Both the position numbers and the translations under genes were made by a program. A stretch of 64,000 nucleotides of DNA, taken from Tabrizicola soli. GTDB taxonomy: Bacteria > Pseudomonadota > Alphaproteobacteria > Rhodobacterales > Rhodobacteraceae. Of this stretch, positions 7,755 to 18,547 are shown piece by piece. Within the stretch, counting starts at the first letter, position 1. Each line of letters opens with the position of its first letter. The DNA is taken from NCBI RefSeq assembly GCF_015999335.1, contig NZ_JAEACP010000013.1:1-64000 (forward strand), written 5' to 3'. The notes beneath the pieces are model-generated. The model was not told the DNA's origin. It searched no databases and was given only the letters and a program-made list of their open reading frames with translations.

Positions 7755-8834
7755 TTAACGCACCGCAACCCGCGTCGGCGGATTGCCGGGCAGCGTGACC
7801 TCCAGCAGTTCGAGGTCGGAGGTGGCGTCGCTGTAGCGCGTGGCCATCCCCGGCGGAACGACGAAGGCGTCGCCCGGCGACAGGCGGTAAGGTTCCTTCC
7901 CCTCGCCCTCAAGCGTCATGTTGCCGGACATGACGAAGGTGAAGAGGATGTCGCCGTCATGCACCGTCCAGGGGGCCGGGCCGGTGGGCCGCGCCACCAT
8001 CACCGAGGCCACGCCACGGGTGTTCTCGTCGATCGTGGTGTCGCGCGCCTCGAAGCCCGGGATGCGGAAGGGCCTGAACACCCCCTCCTTGCCGATGTCG
8101 TGGACGAAGCGTTGCCCCTCCCATTCCCGCTCGGGGCGGTAATGCGGGGTGGGGAGCGTCATCTCGTGGTCGATCTCGGTCACATGCTCGGCCGGGACGC
8201 CGATCTCGACCACCTGGACGCCTTCGGAGTGCAGGACCCTGTGGCGGATCCCCGGCGGCTGGATGAAGCAGTCGCCGGCATGGATGCGGCGGACGTCGCC
8301 CTGATCCTCGTAAAGCACGTCCACCCAGCCCGCGACGCAGAAGATCAGCTGGAAGCCGACCTTGTGGAAATGCACCATGTCCGGCACCGGCCCGTCCGGC
8401 ACGCGGATATGGCTGGCGATCATCGCGCCTCCGAGGCGGCTGGGGATCAGGTCGCGGTATTCCATCCCCGCGCGCCCGATCACCCAGGGGGCCTGGTCGG
8501 CCAGGCGGCGGACGACGAAGGCATGTTCGGTGGCCGGGGTCACGACCGGCGGGTTCAGCTCGTCGATCTCGACCCGCGTGCCGTTCGGGGCGGTCAGCAG
8601 CTTCGCGCCGCCGGCGAAACCGGGATCATCGGTCAGGATGCGCAGGGTTCCCGGCCCCTCGGGCGCGCCCTTCTGGATCCGGAGTCGCAGGCCATGACCC
8701 GACAGGACCGCGACCTCGGGGTTGTCGGCGGGAAAGATCATGTCCAGCCGCATTCCCAGCGTCTTCGTGTAGAAGGGCAGGTCGTCGCGCAGCTCGCTCG
8801 TCGGCAAGCGGATTTCGGCGCGTGTTTCCGTCAT
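7755..8834 (-). CDS. VOC-domain plus bicupin fusion protein
   Basis: A 359-residue protein in three parts. Residues 1 to about 105 look like a glyoxalase/VOC fold (SELRDDLPFYTKTLGMRLDM, HGLRLRIQKG). The middle holds a cupin (MVHFHKVGFQLIFCVAG ... DCFIQPPGIRHRVLHS) with metal-type histidines. The C-terminal third holds a second, less His-rich cupin (VHDGDILFTFVMSG ... DAFVVPPGMATRYSD). It is probably a small-molecule dioxygenase, isomerase or sensor; the substrate is unknown. ATG 8834 starts at the family-like MTETRAEI; the much longer frame upstream is a shadow of maeB. Transcribed divergently from maeB. Confidence 0.75.
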   Translation of the reverse strand: MTETRAEIRLPTSELRDDLPFYTKTLGMRLDMIFPADNPEVAVLSGHGLRLRIQKGAPEGPGTLRILTDDPGFAGGAKLLTAPNGTRVEIDELNPPVVTPATEHAFVVRRLADQAPWVIGRAGMEYRDLIPSRLGGAMIASHIRVPDGPVPDMVHFHKVGFQLIFCVAGWVDVLYEDQGDVRRIHAGDCFIQPPGIRHRVLHSEGVQVVEIGVPAEHVTEIDHEMTLPTPHYRPEREWEGQRFVHDIGKEGVFRPFRIPGFEARDTTIDENTRGVASVMVARPTGPAPWTVHDGDILFTFVMSGNMTLEGEGKEPYRLSPGDAFVVPPGMATRYSDATSDLELLEVTLPGNPPTRVAVR

Positions 8835-8938
8835 GGCATTCCCCGTGCTATGGCGGCATCGTGAGTGGGTCGCAGGCGATTTGCAAGCAGGCCCGAAAAC
8901 GGTTTCAAGCAATGCCGGATTGGCAGGCGGCCGGAACT

Positions 8939-8954
8939 GGTTCAACGTTGAACC
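8939..8954. promoter_or_regulatory. 16-bp perfect palindrome upstream of maeB
   Basis: GGTTCAACGTTGAACC is a perfect palindrome 19 bases before the maeB start, in the 138-base gap between divergent genes. This is a typical size and place for a dimeric repressor operator. The cognate regulator is unknown. Confidence 0.5.
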
Positions 8955-8972
8955 ATTCGGCAGGAGGGGTTG

Positions 8973-11252
<2,280 letters not shown>

Positions 11253-11255
11253 GCC

Positions 11256-11313
11256 TCCTCGTTCGACTCGTCTCCTCGTCGGTCCCGGCGAGGAGTGACG
11301 AAGTCATCGACGA
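11256..11313. repeat. Dispersed palindrome, family A, copy 2 (diverged)
   Basis: Starts immediately after the maeB stop. It keeps the family edges (CCTCCTCG ... CGACGAGCGG) and centre (CTCCTCG / CGAGGAGTGACGA), but the arms have small deletions compared with the copies at 7685 and 47864. It likely acts as a 3' hairpin of maeB mRNA. Confidence 0.6.
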
Positions 11314-11349
11314 GCGGTTCGAATCGACCGCGCCGAAAACGCGCAAGGC

Positions 11350-11438
11350 TTTGCAAAACCCGGGCGCATGGGGCAGAGGCCTTGCCTGCCGGCCATGATT
11401 TGCAAAACCGGCCGGCCGCGAAAGGCAAATTCTGCAAA
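11350..11438 (+). promoter_or_regulatory. Candidate ScfR/PccR operators upstream of propionyl-CoA synthetase gene
   Basis: Two exact TTTGCAAA sites (11350-11357 and 11399-11406) and a weaker TTCTGCAAA (11430-11438) lie within 185 bases of the prpE start. TTTGCAAA repeats are the motif reported for PccR, a short-chain fatty acyl-CoA regulator of propionyl-CoA assimilation in Rhodobacter sphaeroides. The spacing here (41 bases between the exact sites) is not the tight 4-base spacing of that motif, so direct binding is an inference. Confidence 0.45.
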
Positions 11439-11531
11439 CAAGTCGCAGCCTGTTCCCGGTAACAGCGTTGCGCAATGGGCATCCCATGGCATACCACCAT
11501 CCCCAGGCGGCATCAGCGGGGGGAGATCGCG

Positions 11532-13418
11532 ATGGGCTACGCACAGATCTACAAATCCTGGGCCGAAGATCCCGAGGGGTTCTGGCTCTCGGCGGCTGGC
11601 GGCATCGACTGGGTCACGAAACCCGGCCGCGCGCTGGATGACAGCCGTGCGCCCTTGTACGAATGGTTCACCGATGCGCGCGTCAACACCTGCTGGAACG
11701 CCGTCGACCGCCATGTGATCGCAGGCCGCGGCAAGCAGCCCGCCATCATCCACGACAGCCCCGTCACCGGCACCAAGCATGTCATCACCTATGCCGAACT
11801 GCAGGACCGTGTCGCCCGCCTTGCCGGGGCGCTGCGGGCCAAGGGCGTGGATAAGGGCGACCGCGTCATCATCTACATGCCGATGGTCCCCGAGGCTCTG
11901 GAGGCGATGCTGGCCTGCGGCCGGATCGGCGCGATCCACTCGGTCGTCTTCGGCGGCTTCGCGGCTGCGGAACTGGCGGTCAGGATCGACGACTGCACCC
12001 CGAAGGCGATCATCGCGGCCTCCTGCGGGATCGAGCCTGCCCGTGTCGTGCACTACAAGCCCCTGCTGGATGCGGCCATCGACCAGGCGACCCACAAGCC
12101 CGATTTCTGCGTGATCTTCCAGCGCGAGCAGGAGGTGGCAAGGCTGACCCCCGGCCGCGATGTCGCCTGGCACGAGTTCCAGTACGGCGTCACCCCCGCC
12201 GAATGTGTCCCGGTCGAGGGCAATCACCCGGCCTATATCCTCTATACCTCGGGCACGACCGGCGCGCCGAAGGGCGTGGTGCGCCCGACCGCCGGGCATC
12301 TGGTGGCGCTGAACTGGACCATGCGCGCGATCTACAACGTCGGGGCGGGCGATGTGTTCTGGGCGGCCTCGGACGTGGGCTGGGTCGTCGGCCACAGCTA
12401 CATCTGCTACGCCCCCCTGATCGCCGGTTGCACCACCGTCGTCTACGAGGGCAAGCCGGTCGGCACCCCCGACGCCGCCGCCTTCTGGCGCGTGATCAAC
12501 GAATATGGCGTAAAAAGCTTCTTCACCGCCCCGACCGCGCTCCGCGCCATCAAGCGCGAGGATCCCGAGGGCAAGCTGGTCCCCCCGCTTCCCAGTCTGC
12601 AGGCGCTGTTCCTGGCCGGCGAGCGCGCCGATCCGGACACGATCGAATGGGCCGCCAGGCATCTGGGCGTGCCCGTCATCGACCACTGGTGGCAGACCGA
12701 GACCGGCTATGCCATCGCCGCGAACCCCTTCGGGATCGAGCATCTGCCGGTCAAGATCGGCAGCCCCTCGGTCGCCATGCCCGGCTATGACGTGCAGGTG
12801 CTGGACGAGGGCGGCCATCCGGTCAGCGCGGGCACGCTGGGCGCCATCGCGATCAAGCTGCCGCTTCCCCCCGGCACACTGCCGACCCTGTGGAACGCCG
12901 AGGAGCGGTTCCTGAAATCCTACCTCAACCACTTCCCCGGCTATTACGAGACGGGGGATGCGGGCTACGTCGATGCCGAAGGCTATCTCTACATCATGGC
13001 CCGCACCGATGACGTGATCAACGTCGCCGGGCACCGCCTGTCGACCGGCGCGATGGAGGAAGTGCTGGCCAGCCACAAGGATGTCGCCGAATGCGCGGTC
13101 ATCGGGGTGGCGGACGAACTCAAGGGCCAGTCGCCGCTGGGATTCCTCTGCCTGAACAAGGGCGCGACCCGGCCGCATGACGAGGTGGTCAAGGAATGCG
13201 TGCAACTGGTCCGCGACAAGATCGGCCCGGTCGCCGACTTCAAGCGCGCCGTGGTGGTCGAGCGGCTGCCCAAGACCCGCTCGGGCAAGATCCTGCGCGC
13301 GACCATGGTCAAGATCGCCGACAGCCAGCCCTGGAAGATGCCGGCCACCATCGACGACCCCGCCATCCTGGACGAGATCGCCGAGGCGCTGCGCAGCCTG
13401 GGCCTGGCGCGGGGCTGA
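11532..13418 (+). CDS. prpE: Propionyl-CoA synthetase (AMP-forming acyl-CoA synthetase)
   Basis: Activates propionate (possibly also acetate or acrylate) to the CoA thioester through an acyl-adenylate. The 628-residue product has the adenylation motif YTSGTTGAPKGVV at about residues 237-249, WWQTETGYA, a gate region TGDAGYVDAEGYLYIMARTDDVINVAGHR interrupted only by normal variation, and the C-terminal TRSGKILRATM with the catalytic, acetylatable Lys. The PrpE-like N-terminus (YAQIYKSWAEDPEGFWLSAA) separates it from classic Acs. ATG 11532 follows GGGGGAG; the upstream ATG 11475 has no support. Confidence 0.88.
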   Translation: MGYAQIYKSWAEDPEGFWLSAAGGIDWVTKPGRALDDSRAPLYEWFTDARVNTCWNAVDRHVIAGRGKQPAIIHDSPVTGTKHVITYAELQDRVARLAGALRAKGVDKGDRVIIYMPMVPEALEAMLACGRIGAIHSVVFGGFAAAELAVRIDDCTPKAIIAASCGIEPARVVHYKPLLDAAIDQATHKPDFCVIFQREQEVARLTPGRDVAWHEFQYGVTPAECVPVEGNHPAYILYTSGTTGAPKGVVRPTAGHLVALNWTMRAIYNVGAGDVFWAASDVGWVVGHSYICYAPLIAGCTTVVYEGKPVGTPDAAAFWRVINEYGVKSFFTAPTALRAIKREDPEGKLVPPLPSLQALFLAGERADPDTIEWAARHLGVPVIDHWWQTETGYAIAANPFGIEHLPVKIGSPSVAMPGYDVQVLDEGGHPVSAGTLGAIAIKLPLPPGTLPTLWNAEERFLKSYLNHFPGYYETGDAGYVDAEGYLYIMARTDDVINVAGHRLSTGAMEEVLASHKDVAECAVIGVADELKGQSPLGFLCLNKGATRPHDEVVKECVQLVRDKIGPVADFKRAVVVERLPKTRSGKILRATMVKIADSQPWKMPATIDDPAILDEIAEALRSLGLARG

Positions 13419-13448
13419 ACCGGCTGGACAATCGCTGCATTTTGCGCC

Positions 13449-13473
13449 AGATCTTTGCATTATGCAAAGATCT
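13449..13473. promoter_or_regulatory. 25-bp perfect palindrome covering the hpt start codon
   Basis: Arms AGATCTTTGCAT (13449-13460) and ATGCAAAGATCT (13462-13473) are perfect complements around one T. The right arm begins with the ATG of the Hpt gene. The core TTTGCAT-ATGCAAA shares half-sites with the TTTGCAAA sites upstream of prpE. As DNA it could be a repressor operator; as RNA it would bury the start codon in a 12-bp stem. Confidence 0.6.
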
Positions 13474-13836
13474 GCGCTTCCCGGCCGTTTCGACCGCGAC
13501 CGCTTCCGCCGCCTGATCGAACTGGTCGGACCCGGAATGGTGCCGGTACTTCTGGCCCAGCTTGCCGCCGACCTTGGGAATTGCGACAGTCGGCTGTCCC
13601 AGGGAACGGCGACGGGCGACTGGGCACTCCTGCGCGAGACCTCGCATGACCTGGTGGCGCTGGCCGGCTCTTGCGGGGCGCTGGCGCTGCAGGATCTGGC
13701 CCAGGACCTGAATGCCGCCACCCATGCCCGGGACCCGGCCACGACGCGGCGGCTTGTCCCCGCCATCGCGGCAGAACTGGCCGCGCTTCTTGCCCTGATC
13801 CGGGCCACCCCGCCTGAAGGACCTCTGCCATGGTAA
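13462..13836 (+). CDS. Histidine phosphotransfer (Hpt) domain protein
   Basis: A 124-residue helical protein with an Hpt-type phospho-acceptor site LRETSHDLVALAGSCGA (His about residue 62), which fits the family pattern of AHxLKGSAxxxGA. It would relay phosphate to a receiver, most likely the response regulator encoded next, whose start overlaps its last 7 bases. No histidine kinase is present nearby. The start is uncertain: ATG 13462 has no Shine-Dalgarno and sits within a 25-bp palindrome, suggesting leaderless or tightly controlled translation. Confidence 0.75.
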   Translation: MQRSALPGRFDRDRFRRLIELVGPGMVPVLLAQLAADLGNCDSRLSQGTATGDWALLRETSHDLVALAGSCGALALQDLAQDLNAATHARDPATTRRLVPAIAAELAALLALIRATPPEGPLPW

Positions 13837-15248
13837 GGCAATCTCCCACCCTGCCGCCGCCGATCCTGCTGGTGGAAGACACGATCTCGCTGCAGATCGT
13901 CTATCGCGCGATCCTGGAATCCGCCGGCCACACGGTCACGGTCGCCGCCAATGCCGCCGAGGCCCGGGCGCATTTTCAGGAGCACGGCCCCGCTGTCGTC
14001 CTGCTGGACCTTGTCCTGCCGGACCGCGACGGGCTGGAGCTGATGCAGGAGTTCCTCGCCCTCGCCCCCGAGACCGGGTTCATCGCGATCACGGCGAACA
14101 ACTCGGCCGACCGCGCGGTCGAGGCGATGCGGGCGGGAGCGCACGACTATCTGGTCAAGCCGATCGACGAGGCGCGCCTGCTGGACGCGGTCCGCAATGC
14201 CCTGGCCGAAAAGCGCCCGCGTCGCGCCGCGCCGCCGGTGCATGTGCCCGACCGCGGCAGCGCCCCGGTGGAGACCTCGGGCTTCATCGGCTCCTCCGAA
14301 TCGATGCGACGGATCCACGGCACCATCGGCTCGGTCGCGCGGTCGATGGCCACGGTCTTCATCACCGGCGAAAGCGGCACCGGCAAGGAACTCTGCGCGC
14401 TGGCGGTCCATGCCCATTCCGCCCGGGCGCAAGGGCCGTTCATCGCGCTGAACTGCGGCGCGATCCCGCAGGACCTGCTGGAAAGCGAGGTCTTCGGCCA
14501 TATGAAGGGCAGTTTCACCGGCGCGATTTCCGACAAGCCCGGCGCGGCGGCGGCGGCTGACGGCGGAACGCTGTTCCTGGACGAGATCTGCGAGATGGCC
14601 CCGGCGCTGCAGACCAAGCTCCTGCGCTTCCTGCAGACCTCGACCGTCCAGCCCGTGGGCGCGACGCGGCCGCGCAAGGTCAACGTCCGCATCGTCTGCG
14701 CCACCAACCGCGACCCCCTGGAAGCCGTCCGCCGCGGCCAGTTCCGCGAGGACCTCTATTACCGCCTCTATGTCGTCCCGATCCACATGCCTCCCCTGCG
14801 CGAGCGCGGCGAGGATGTGATCGAAATCGCCGAGGCCGCCCTCATCCGCTTTGCCGAGGAGGAGGGCCGCCGCTTCCAGGGCCTCTCGCCGGAGGTGCAG
14901 GCCCAGCTCATGCGCCTTCCCTGGCCCGGCAACGTGCGCCAGCTTCTGAACGTGATCCGCAACGTCGTGGTGCTGAACCCCGGGGGGCTGGTGACGCCCG
15001 AGATGCTGCCGCCGGGCCTGACCCTGGACGAGGCCGCCGAACCGCAGGACGCCGAAGAAGGCGTCACCGCCGACGGCCTGCCGCTTGACGGGCTGGTCGG
15101 TCTCAGCCTGGCCGAGGCCGAGCGGCGGCTGATCGAGGCGACGCTGGCGCGGCATGGCGGCTCGATCCCCAGGGCTGCGCGGGTGCTGGAGGTCTCGCCC
15201 TCGACGCTCTACCGCAAGCTCGACGGCTGGAAAGCGCGCGCCGGGTGA
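13830..15248 (+). CDS. NtrC/LuxO-type sigma-54-dependent response regulator
   Basis: A 472-residue activator: receiver domain 1 to about 125 (acidic pair ED 16-17, phospho-Asp 60 in VVLLDLVLPD, Lys 109 in DYLVKP), AAA+ domain about 150-385 with Walker A GESGTGKE (179-186), loop GSFTGA (226-231), Walker B GGTLFLDEI, and a Fis-type HTH at the end (GSIPRAARVLEVSPSTLYRKL). The sigma-54 contact loop is GSFTGA rather than the canonical GAFTGA, so sigma-54 activation should be tested, not assumed. Overlaps the Hpt gene by 7 bases, arguing for a phosphorelay pair. Target genes unknown. Confidence 0.88.
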   Translation: MVRQSPTLPPPILLVEDTISLQIVYRAILESAGHTVTVAANAAEARAHFQEHGPAVVLLDLVLPDRDGLELMQEFLALAPETGFIAITANNSADRAVEAMRAGAHDYLVKPIDEARLLDAVRNALAEKRPRRAAPPVHVPDRGSAPVETSGFIGSSESMRRIHGTIGSVARSMATVFITGESGTGKELCALAVHAHSARAQGPFIALNCGAIPQDLLESEVFGHMKGSFTGAISDKPGAAAAADGGTLFLDEICEMAPALQTKLLRFLQTSTVQPVGATRPRKVNVRIVCATNRDPLEAVRRGQFREDLYYRLYVVPIHMPPLRERGEDVIEIAEAALIRFAEEEGRRFQGLSPEVQAQLMRLPWPGNVRQLLNVIRNVVVLNPGGLVTPEMLPPGLTLDEAAEPQDAEEGVTADGLPLDGLVGLSLAEAERRLIEATLARHGGSIPRAARVLEVSPSTLYRKLDGWKARAG

Positions 15249-15258
15249 CGCCTGGCTG

Positions 15259-15301
15259 CGGAATTCGAAGAATTCCGGACCGGAAATCGTTCGATTTCCG
15301 G
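15259..15301. repeat. Twin-hairpin element, family B, copy 1
   Basis: Two perfect hairpins in tandem: CGGAATTC-GAA-GAATTCCG (15259-15277) and a 10-bp stem CCGGAAATCG/CGATTTCCGG (15280-15301). It fills the 61-base gap between the convergent ends of the response regulator and nadK and could end transcription from both sides, though neither side has a long U-tract. Related elements: 38837-38880 and, inverted, 51669-51713. Confidence 0.8.
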
Positions 15302-15309
15302 CGCCCGGT

Positions 15310-16068
15310 TCAGGTGAACTGCTCGCCGATCAGCCGTTCTTCCAGCCCGTGCCCGGGATCGAACAGCAGGCGGTGGGTGATCTGCGGCTCGGAGCGGACC
15401 TCGACGCTCGTCACGTCGCGGACCGAGGACCGGCTGTCGGCATCCGCCATCACCGGCCGTTTCTCGCCCTCGACCACCTCGAAGCGCACCACCGCCGTCG
15501 ACGGCAAGAGCGCCCCGCGCCAGCGCCGGGGACGGAAGGCCGACATCGCCGTCAGCGCCAGCACGTCCGAGCCGACCGGCAGGATCGGCCCGTGCGCCGA
15601 ATAGTTGTAGGCCGTGGAGCCTGCCGGCGTCGCCACCAGCGCGCCGTCGCAGACCAGCTCTTCCAGCCGCACCCTTCCGTCGACCAGCACCCGCAGCTTT
15701 GCCGCCTGCGGCCCCTGGCGCAGAAGCGAGACCTCGTTGATCGCCAGGGCCTCGGTCACCCGGCCCTTCACGTTCTCGGCCCGCATCGCCAGCGGATGGA
15801 TCACCGTCTCCTCGGCGGCACGCAGCCGGTCGGGCAGGGTTTCCTCGGCATAGGCATTCATCAGGAAACCGATCGTGCCGCAGTTCATGCCATAGACCGG
15901 CAACCGGCGGCCATGCGCCGCGTGCAGGGTCTGCAGCATGAACCCGTCGCCCCCGAGCGCAACCACCACCTCGGCTTGACGGGTGTCGGCCTGCCCGTAG
16001 CGCGCGATCAGCGAGGCCTGCGCCGCGAGTGCCGCCGGGGCCTTGCTGGCCGTGAACCTGATGCGCAC
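15310..16068 (-). CDS. nadK: NAD kinase
   Basis: Phosphorylates NAD to NADP in the cytosol. The 252-residue product has the GGDG motif at residues 39-42 (VVVALGGDGFMLQTLH), MNCGTIGFLMN, AINEVSLLR and the conserved TPAGSTAYNYSAHGP. Its length is normal for alphaproteobacterial NadK. It stands alone on the minus strand, convergent with the response regulator and divergent from glyA. Confidence 0.93.
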   Translation of the reverse strand: MRIRFTASKAPAALAAQASLIARYGQADTRQAEVVVALGGDGFMLQTLHAAHGRRLPVYGMNCGTIGFLMNAYAEETLPDRLRAAEETVIHPLAMRAENVKGRVTEALAINEVSLLRQGPQAAKLRVLVDGRVRLEELVCDGALVATPAGSTAYNYSAHGPILPVGSDVLALTAMSAFRPRRWRGALLPSTAVVRFEVVEGEKRPVMADADSRSSVRDVTSVEVRSEPQITHRLLFDPGHGLEERLIGEQFT

Positions 16069-16257
16069 CCGATACCCTCCTGCCCGGCCCTCCGGACAGT
16101 CTTGGCCGCGCGGGACGCGGAACTCAAGCCCCGGCCCCGCTTTCGCCGGGCAAGATAATTTCGCTACCGACGCAGTTCATGTCGGATTCTTGCCTTTCCG
16201 GACCAGTCAGCCTGCTCTAAACAGCACCGACCAACTCTCAACCCAGAGGACATGACG

Positions 16258-17553
16258 ATGAACGCACCCCACCGCGACACCGGCTTCTTCACCGAGCCCC
16301 TGTCCTCGCGCGACCCCGAGCTTTTCGGCGCCGTCACGAAGGAGCTTGGCCGCCAGCGCCACGAGATCGAACTGATCGCCTCGGAGAACATCGTCTCGCG
16401 CGCCGTGATGGAGGCGCAGGGCTCGGTCATGACCAACAAATATGCCGAGGGCTATCCCGGCAAGCGCTATTACGGCGGCTGCCAGTATGTCGACATCGCC
16501 GAGAACCTGGCGATCGACCGGGCCTGCAAGCTGTTCAACTGCGCATTCGCGAACGTCCAGCCGAACTCGGGCAGCCAGGCCAACCAGGGCGTGTTCCAGG
16601 CGCTGTTGAAGCCGGGCGACACCATCCTCGGCATGAGCCTAGATGCCGGCGGCCACCTGACCCATGGCGCGGCGCCGAACCAGTCGGGCAAATGGTTCCA
16701 CGCGGTGCAGTATGGCGTGCGCAAGCAGGACCTGACGCTGAACTACGACCAGTTGCAGGAGCTGGCGACCGAGCACAAGCCGAAGCTGATCATCGCCGGC
16801 GGCTCGGCCATCCCCCGGATCATCGACTTCGCGAAGATGCGCGAGATCGCCGATTCCGTCGGCGCCTACCTCCTGGTGGACATGGCGCATTTCGCGGGCC
16901 TCGTGGCCGCGGGTCTCTACCCCTCGCCCTTCCCCCATGCCCATGTCGCGACCACCACCACGCACAAGACGCTGCGCGGCCCGCGGGGCGGCATGATCCT
17001 GACGAACGACGAGGAAATCGCGAAGAAGGTCAACTCGGCGATCTTCCCCGGCATCCAGGGCGGTCCCCTGATGCATGTGATCGCGGCGAAGGCCGTGGCC
17101 TTCGGCGAGGCGCTGCAGCCGGGCTTCAAGACCTACCAGGAGCAGGTCGTCACCAATGCCAAGGCACTGGCGGACGAGCTGATGAAGGGCGGGCTCGACA
17201 TCGTGACCGGCGGGACCGATACCCACCTGATGCTGGTCGACCTGCGCCCCAAGGGCGTGAAGGGCAACGCGACCGAAAAGGCGCTTGGCCGCGCCCATAT
17301 CACCTGCAACAAGAACGGCATTCCCTTCGATACGGAAAAGCCGACCATCACCTCGGGCGTCCGCCTGGGCACCCCGGCCGGCACGACGCGCGGCTTCGGT
17401 GAGGCCGAGTTCCGCCAGATCGCCCGCTGGATCATCGAGGTCGTCGACGGCCTGGCCGCCAATGGCGAGGACGGCAATGCCGAGGTCGAGGCCAAGGTCC
17501 GCGCCGAGGTCGAGGCGCTTTGCGCCCGCTTCCCGATCTACCCGGACCTCTGA
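16258..17553 (+). CDS. glyA: Serine hydroxymethyltransferase
   Basis: Interconverts serine and glycine with tetrahydrofolate, supplying one-carbon units; PLP enzyme. The 431-residue product has the PLP site [14 protein letters not shown] with Lys 237, the N-terminal [16 protein letters not shown] and [14 protein letters not shown]. Two ATGs compete: 16252 sits only 2 bases from AGAGGA, while 16258 is 8 bases from it and gives the usual [11 protein letters not shown] start, so I chose 16258. The stop overlaps the next gene (TGATG). Functionally linked to the gcvTHP operon farther along. Confidence 0.95.
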   Translation: MNAPHRDTGFFTEPLSSRDPELFGAVTKELGRQRHEIELIASENIVSRAVMEAQGSVMTNKYAEGYPGKRYYGGCQYVDIAENLAIDRACKLFNCAFANVQPNSGSQANQGVFQALLKPGDTILGMSLDAGGHLTHGAAPNQSGKWFHAVQYGVRKQDLTLNYDQLQELATEHKPKLIIAGGSAIPRIIDFAKMREIADSVGAYLLVDMAHFAGLVAAGLYPSPFPHAHVATTTTHKTLRGPRGGMILTNDEEIAKKVNSAIFPGIQGGPLMHVIAAKAVAFGEALQPGFKTYQEQVVTNAKALADELMKGGLDIVTGGTDTHLMLVDLRPKGVKGNATEKALGRAHITCNKNGIPFDTEKPTITSGVRLGTPAGTTRGFGEAEFRQIARWIIEVVDGLAANGEDGNAEVEAKVRAEVEALCARFPIYPDL

Positions 17554-18512
17554 TGCCGCGATCCGCGGATCGCGACGCCTCCACCGCCCCCGGACCAAGG
17601 GGGCGGTGGCTCTTCTGGCTGCTGGCGGGTCTGGCCCTGATTCTGGCCTCGGGTGTCTGGGCCGGCGGGCTGTTCGGCCTTGCGGCACAGGTTCTCGCCA
17701 TACGCGCGCTGCCACCGGATCGAATCGATGGTCTGGACCTCGGTGCCTATCAGGTCGTGATCGAGGCCCGGCCCATCGAAGGCCTGACCGACAACACCTC
17801 GGGCCTGACCTACAGCCCGGCGACCGGCACCCTGTTCACGGCGATCAACCACCCCCCCGCCCTGGCCGAGCTGTCGACCGACGGCCGGGTGCTGCGCCAT
17901 ATCGACCTTGTCGGCGCGCGCGACGTCGAGGGCATCACCCATGTCGATGGCGATCGCTTCATCATCGTCGACGAAGGCAAGAGCCGCCTGAACTGGATCT
18001 CCATCACCCCCGCGACCACCGCGATCGATCTGGAGAACAGCCCTTTCATCACGCTTGACCTCGGCACGGTGTCGAACATGGGCTTCGAGGGCATCTCATG
18101 GGACCAGCGCAGGCAGGAACTGGTCGTGGTGCAAGAGATGCTGCCGGTCCGTGTCCTTGTGGTCGGCGGGCTCGACCGGGCCGTGCGGGGACAGGGGCTG
18201 GGGATCGAGTTGCGGGAGTGGCGGCCCGAAGGCTGGGCCGGGCATGGCGTATCCGACCTGTCATCGGTCACCGTGCATGACCTGACGGGGAACATGGTCC
18301 TGCTCAGCGATATGTCCTCGATCCTGATCGAATACAGCGCGGCGGGGCAGCCGCTCAGCCTCCTCGCGCTCTGGGCGGGACGGCACGGGCTGCGGGACGG
18401 AGTGCCCCAGGCCGAGGGCGTGGCGCTTGCCCCCGACGGGGCCGTCTACATCGTCTCCGAGCCGAATCTGTTCTACCGCTTCGACCATCCCGCAAGCGCG
18501 GTCCGGGACTGA
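17553..18512 (+). CDS. SdiA-regulated-family beta-propeller protein, membrane-anchored
   Basis: A 319-residue protein with an N-terminal anchor (WLFWLLAGLALILASGVWAGGLFGLA) and a periplasmic part resembling the SdiA-regulated/YjiK family: NTSGLTYSPATGTLFTAINHPPALAELSTDGRVLRHIDL, DVEGITHVDGDRFIIVDEG, SDLSSVTVHDLTGNMVLLSDMSSILIEYSAAG, QAEGVALAPDGAVYIVSEPNLFYRF. These are NHL-like propeller blades. The start overlaps the glyA stop, so it is probably co-transcribed. Function unknown. Confidence 0.8.
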   Translation: MPRSADRDASTAPGPRGRWLFWLLAGLALILASGVWAGGLFGLAAQVLAIRALPPDRIDGLDLGAYQVVIEARPIEGLTDNTSGLTYSPATGTLFTAINHPPALAELSTDGRVLRHIDLVGARDVEGITHVDGDRFIIVDEGKSRLNWISITPATTAIDLENSPFITLDLGTVSNMGFEGISWDQRRQELVVVQEMLPVRVLVVGGLDRAVRGQGLGIELREWRPEGWAGHGVSDLSSVTVHDLTGNMVLLSDMSSILIEYSAAGQPLSLLALWAGRHGLRDGVPQAEGVALAPDGAVYIVSEPNLFYRFDHPASAVRD

Positions 18513-18547
18513 GGCTGGACGGTCGCGGCGCCAGGATCCGCGAGCGG

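Noticed and set aside
11311-11335. GGTTCGAATCG resembling a tRNA T-arm
   Set aside because: No acceptor, D-arm or anticodon arm is present around it; it is the edge of a family A repeat.
11304-15155. 1283-residue minus-strand open frame
   Set aside because: Antisense to prpE, Hpt and the response regulator, all of which have clear motifs. No domain and no start signal in the antisense frame.
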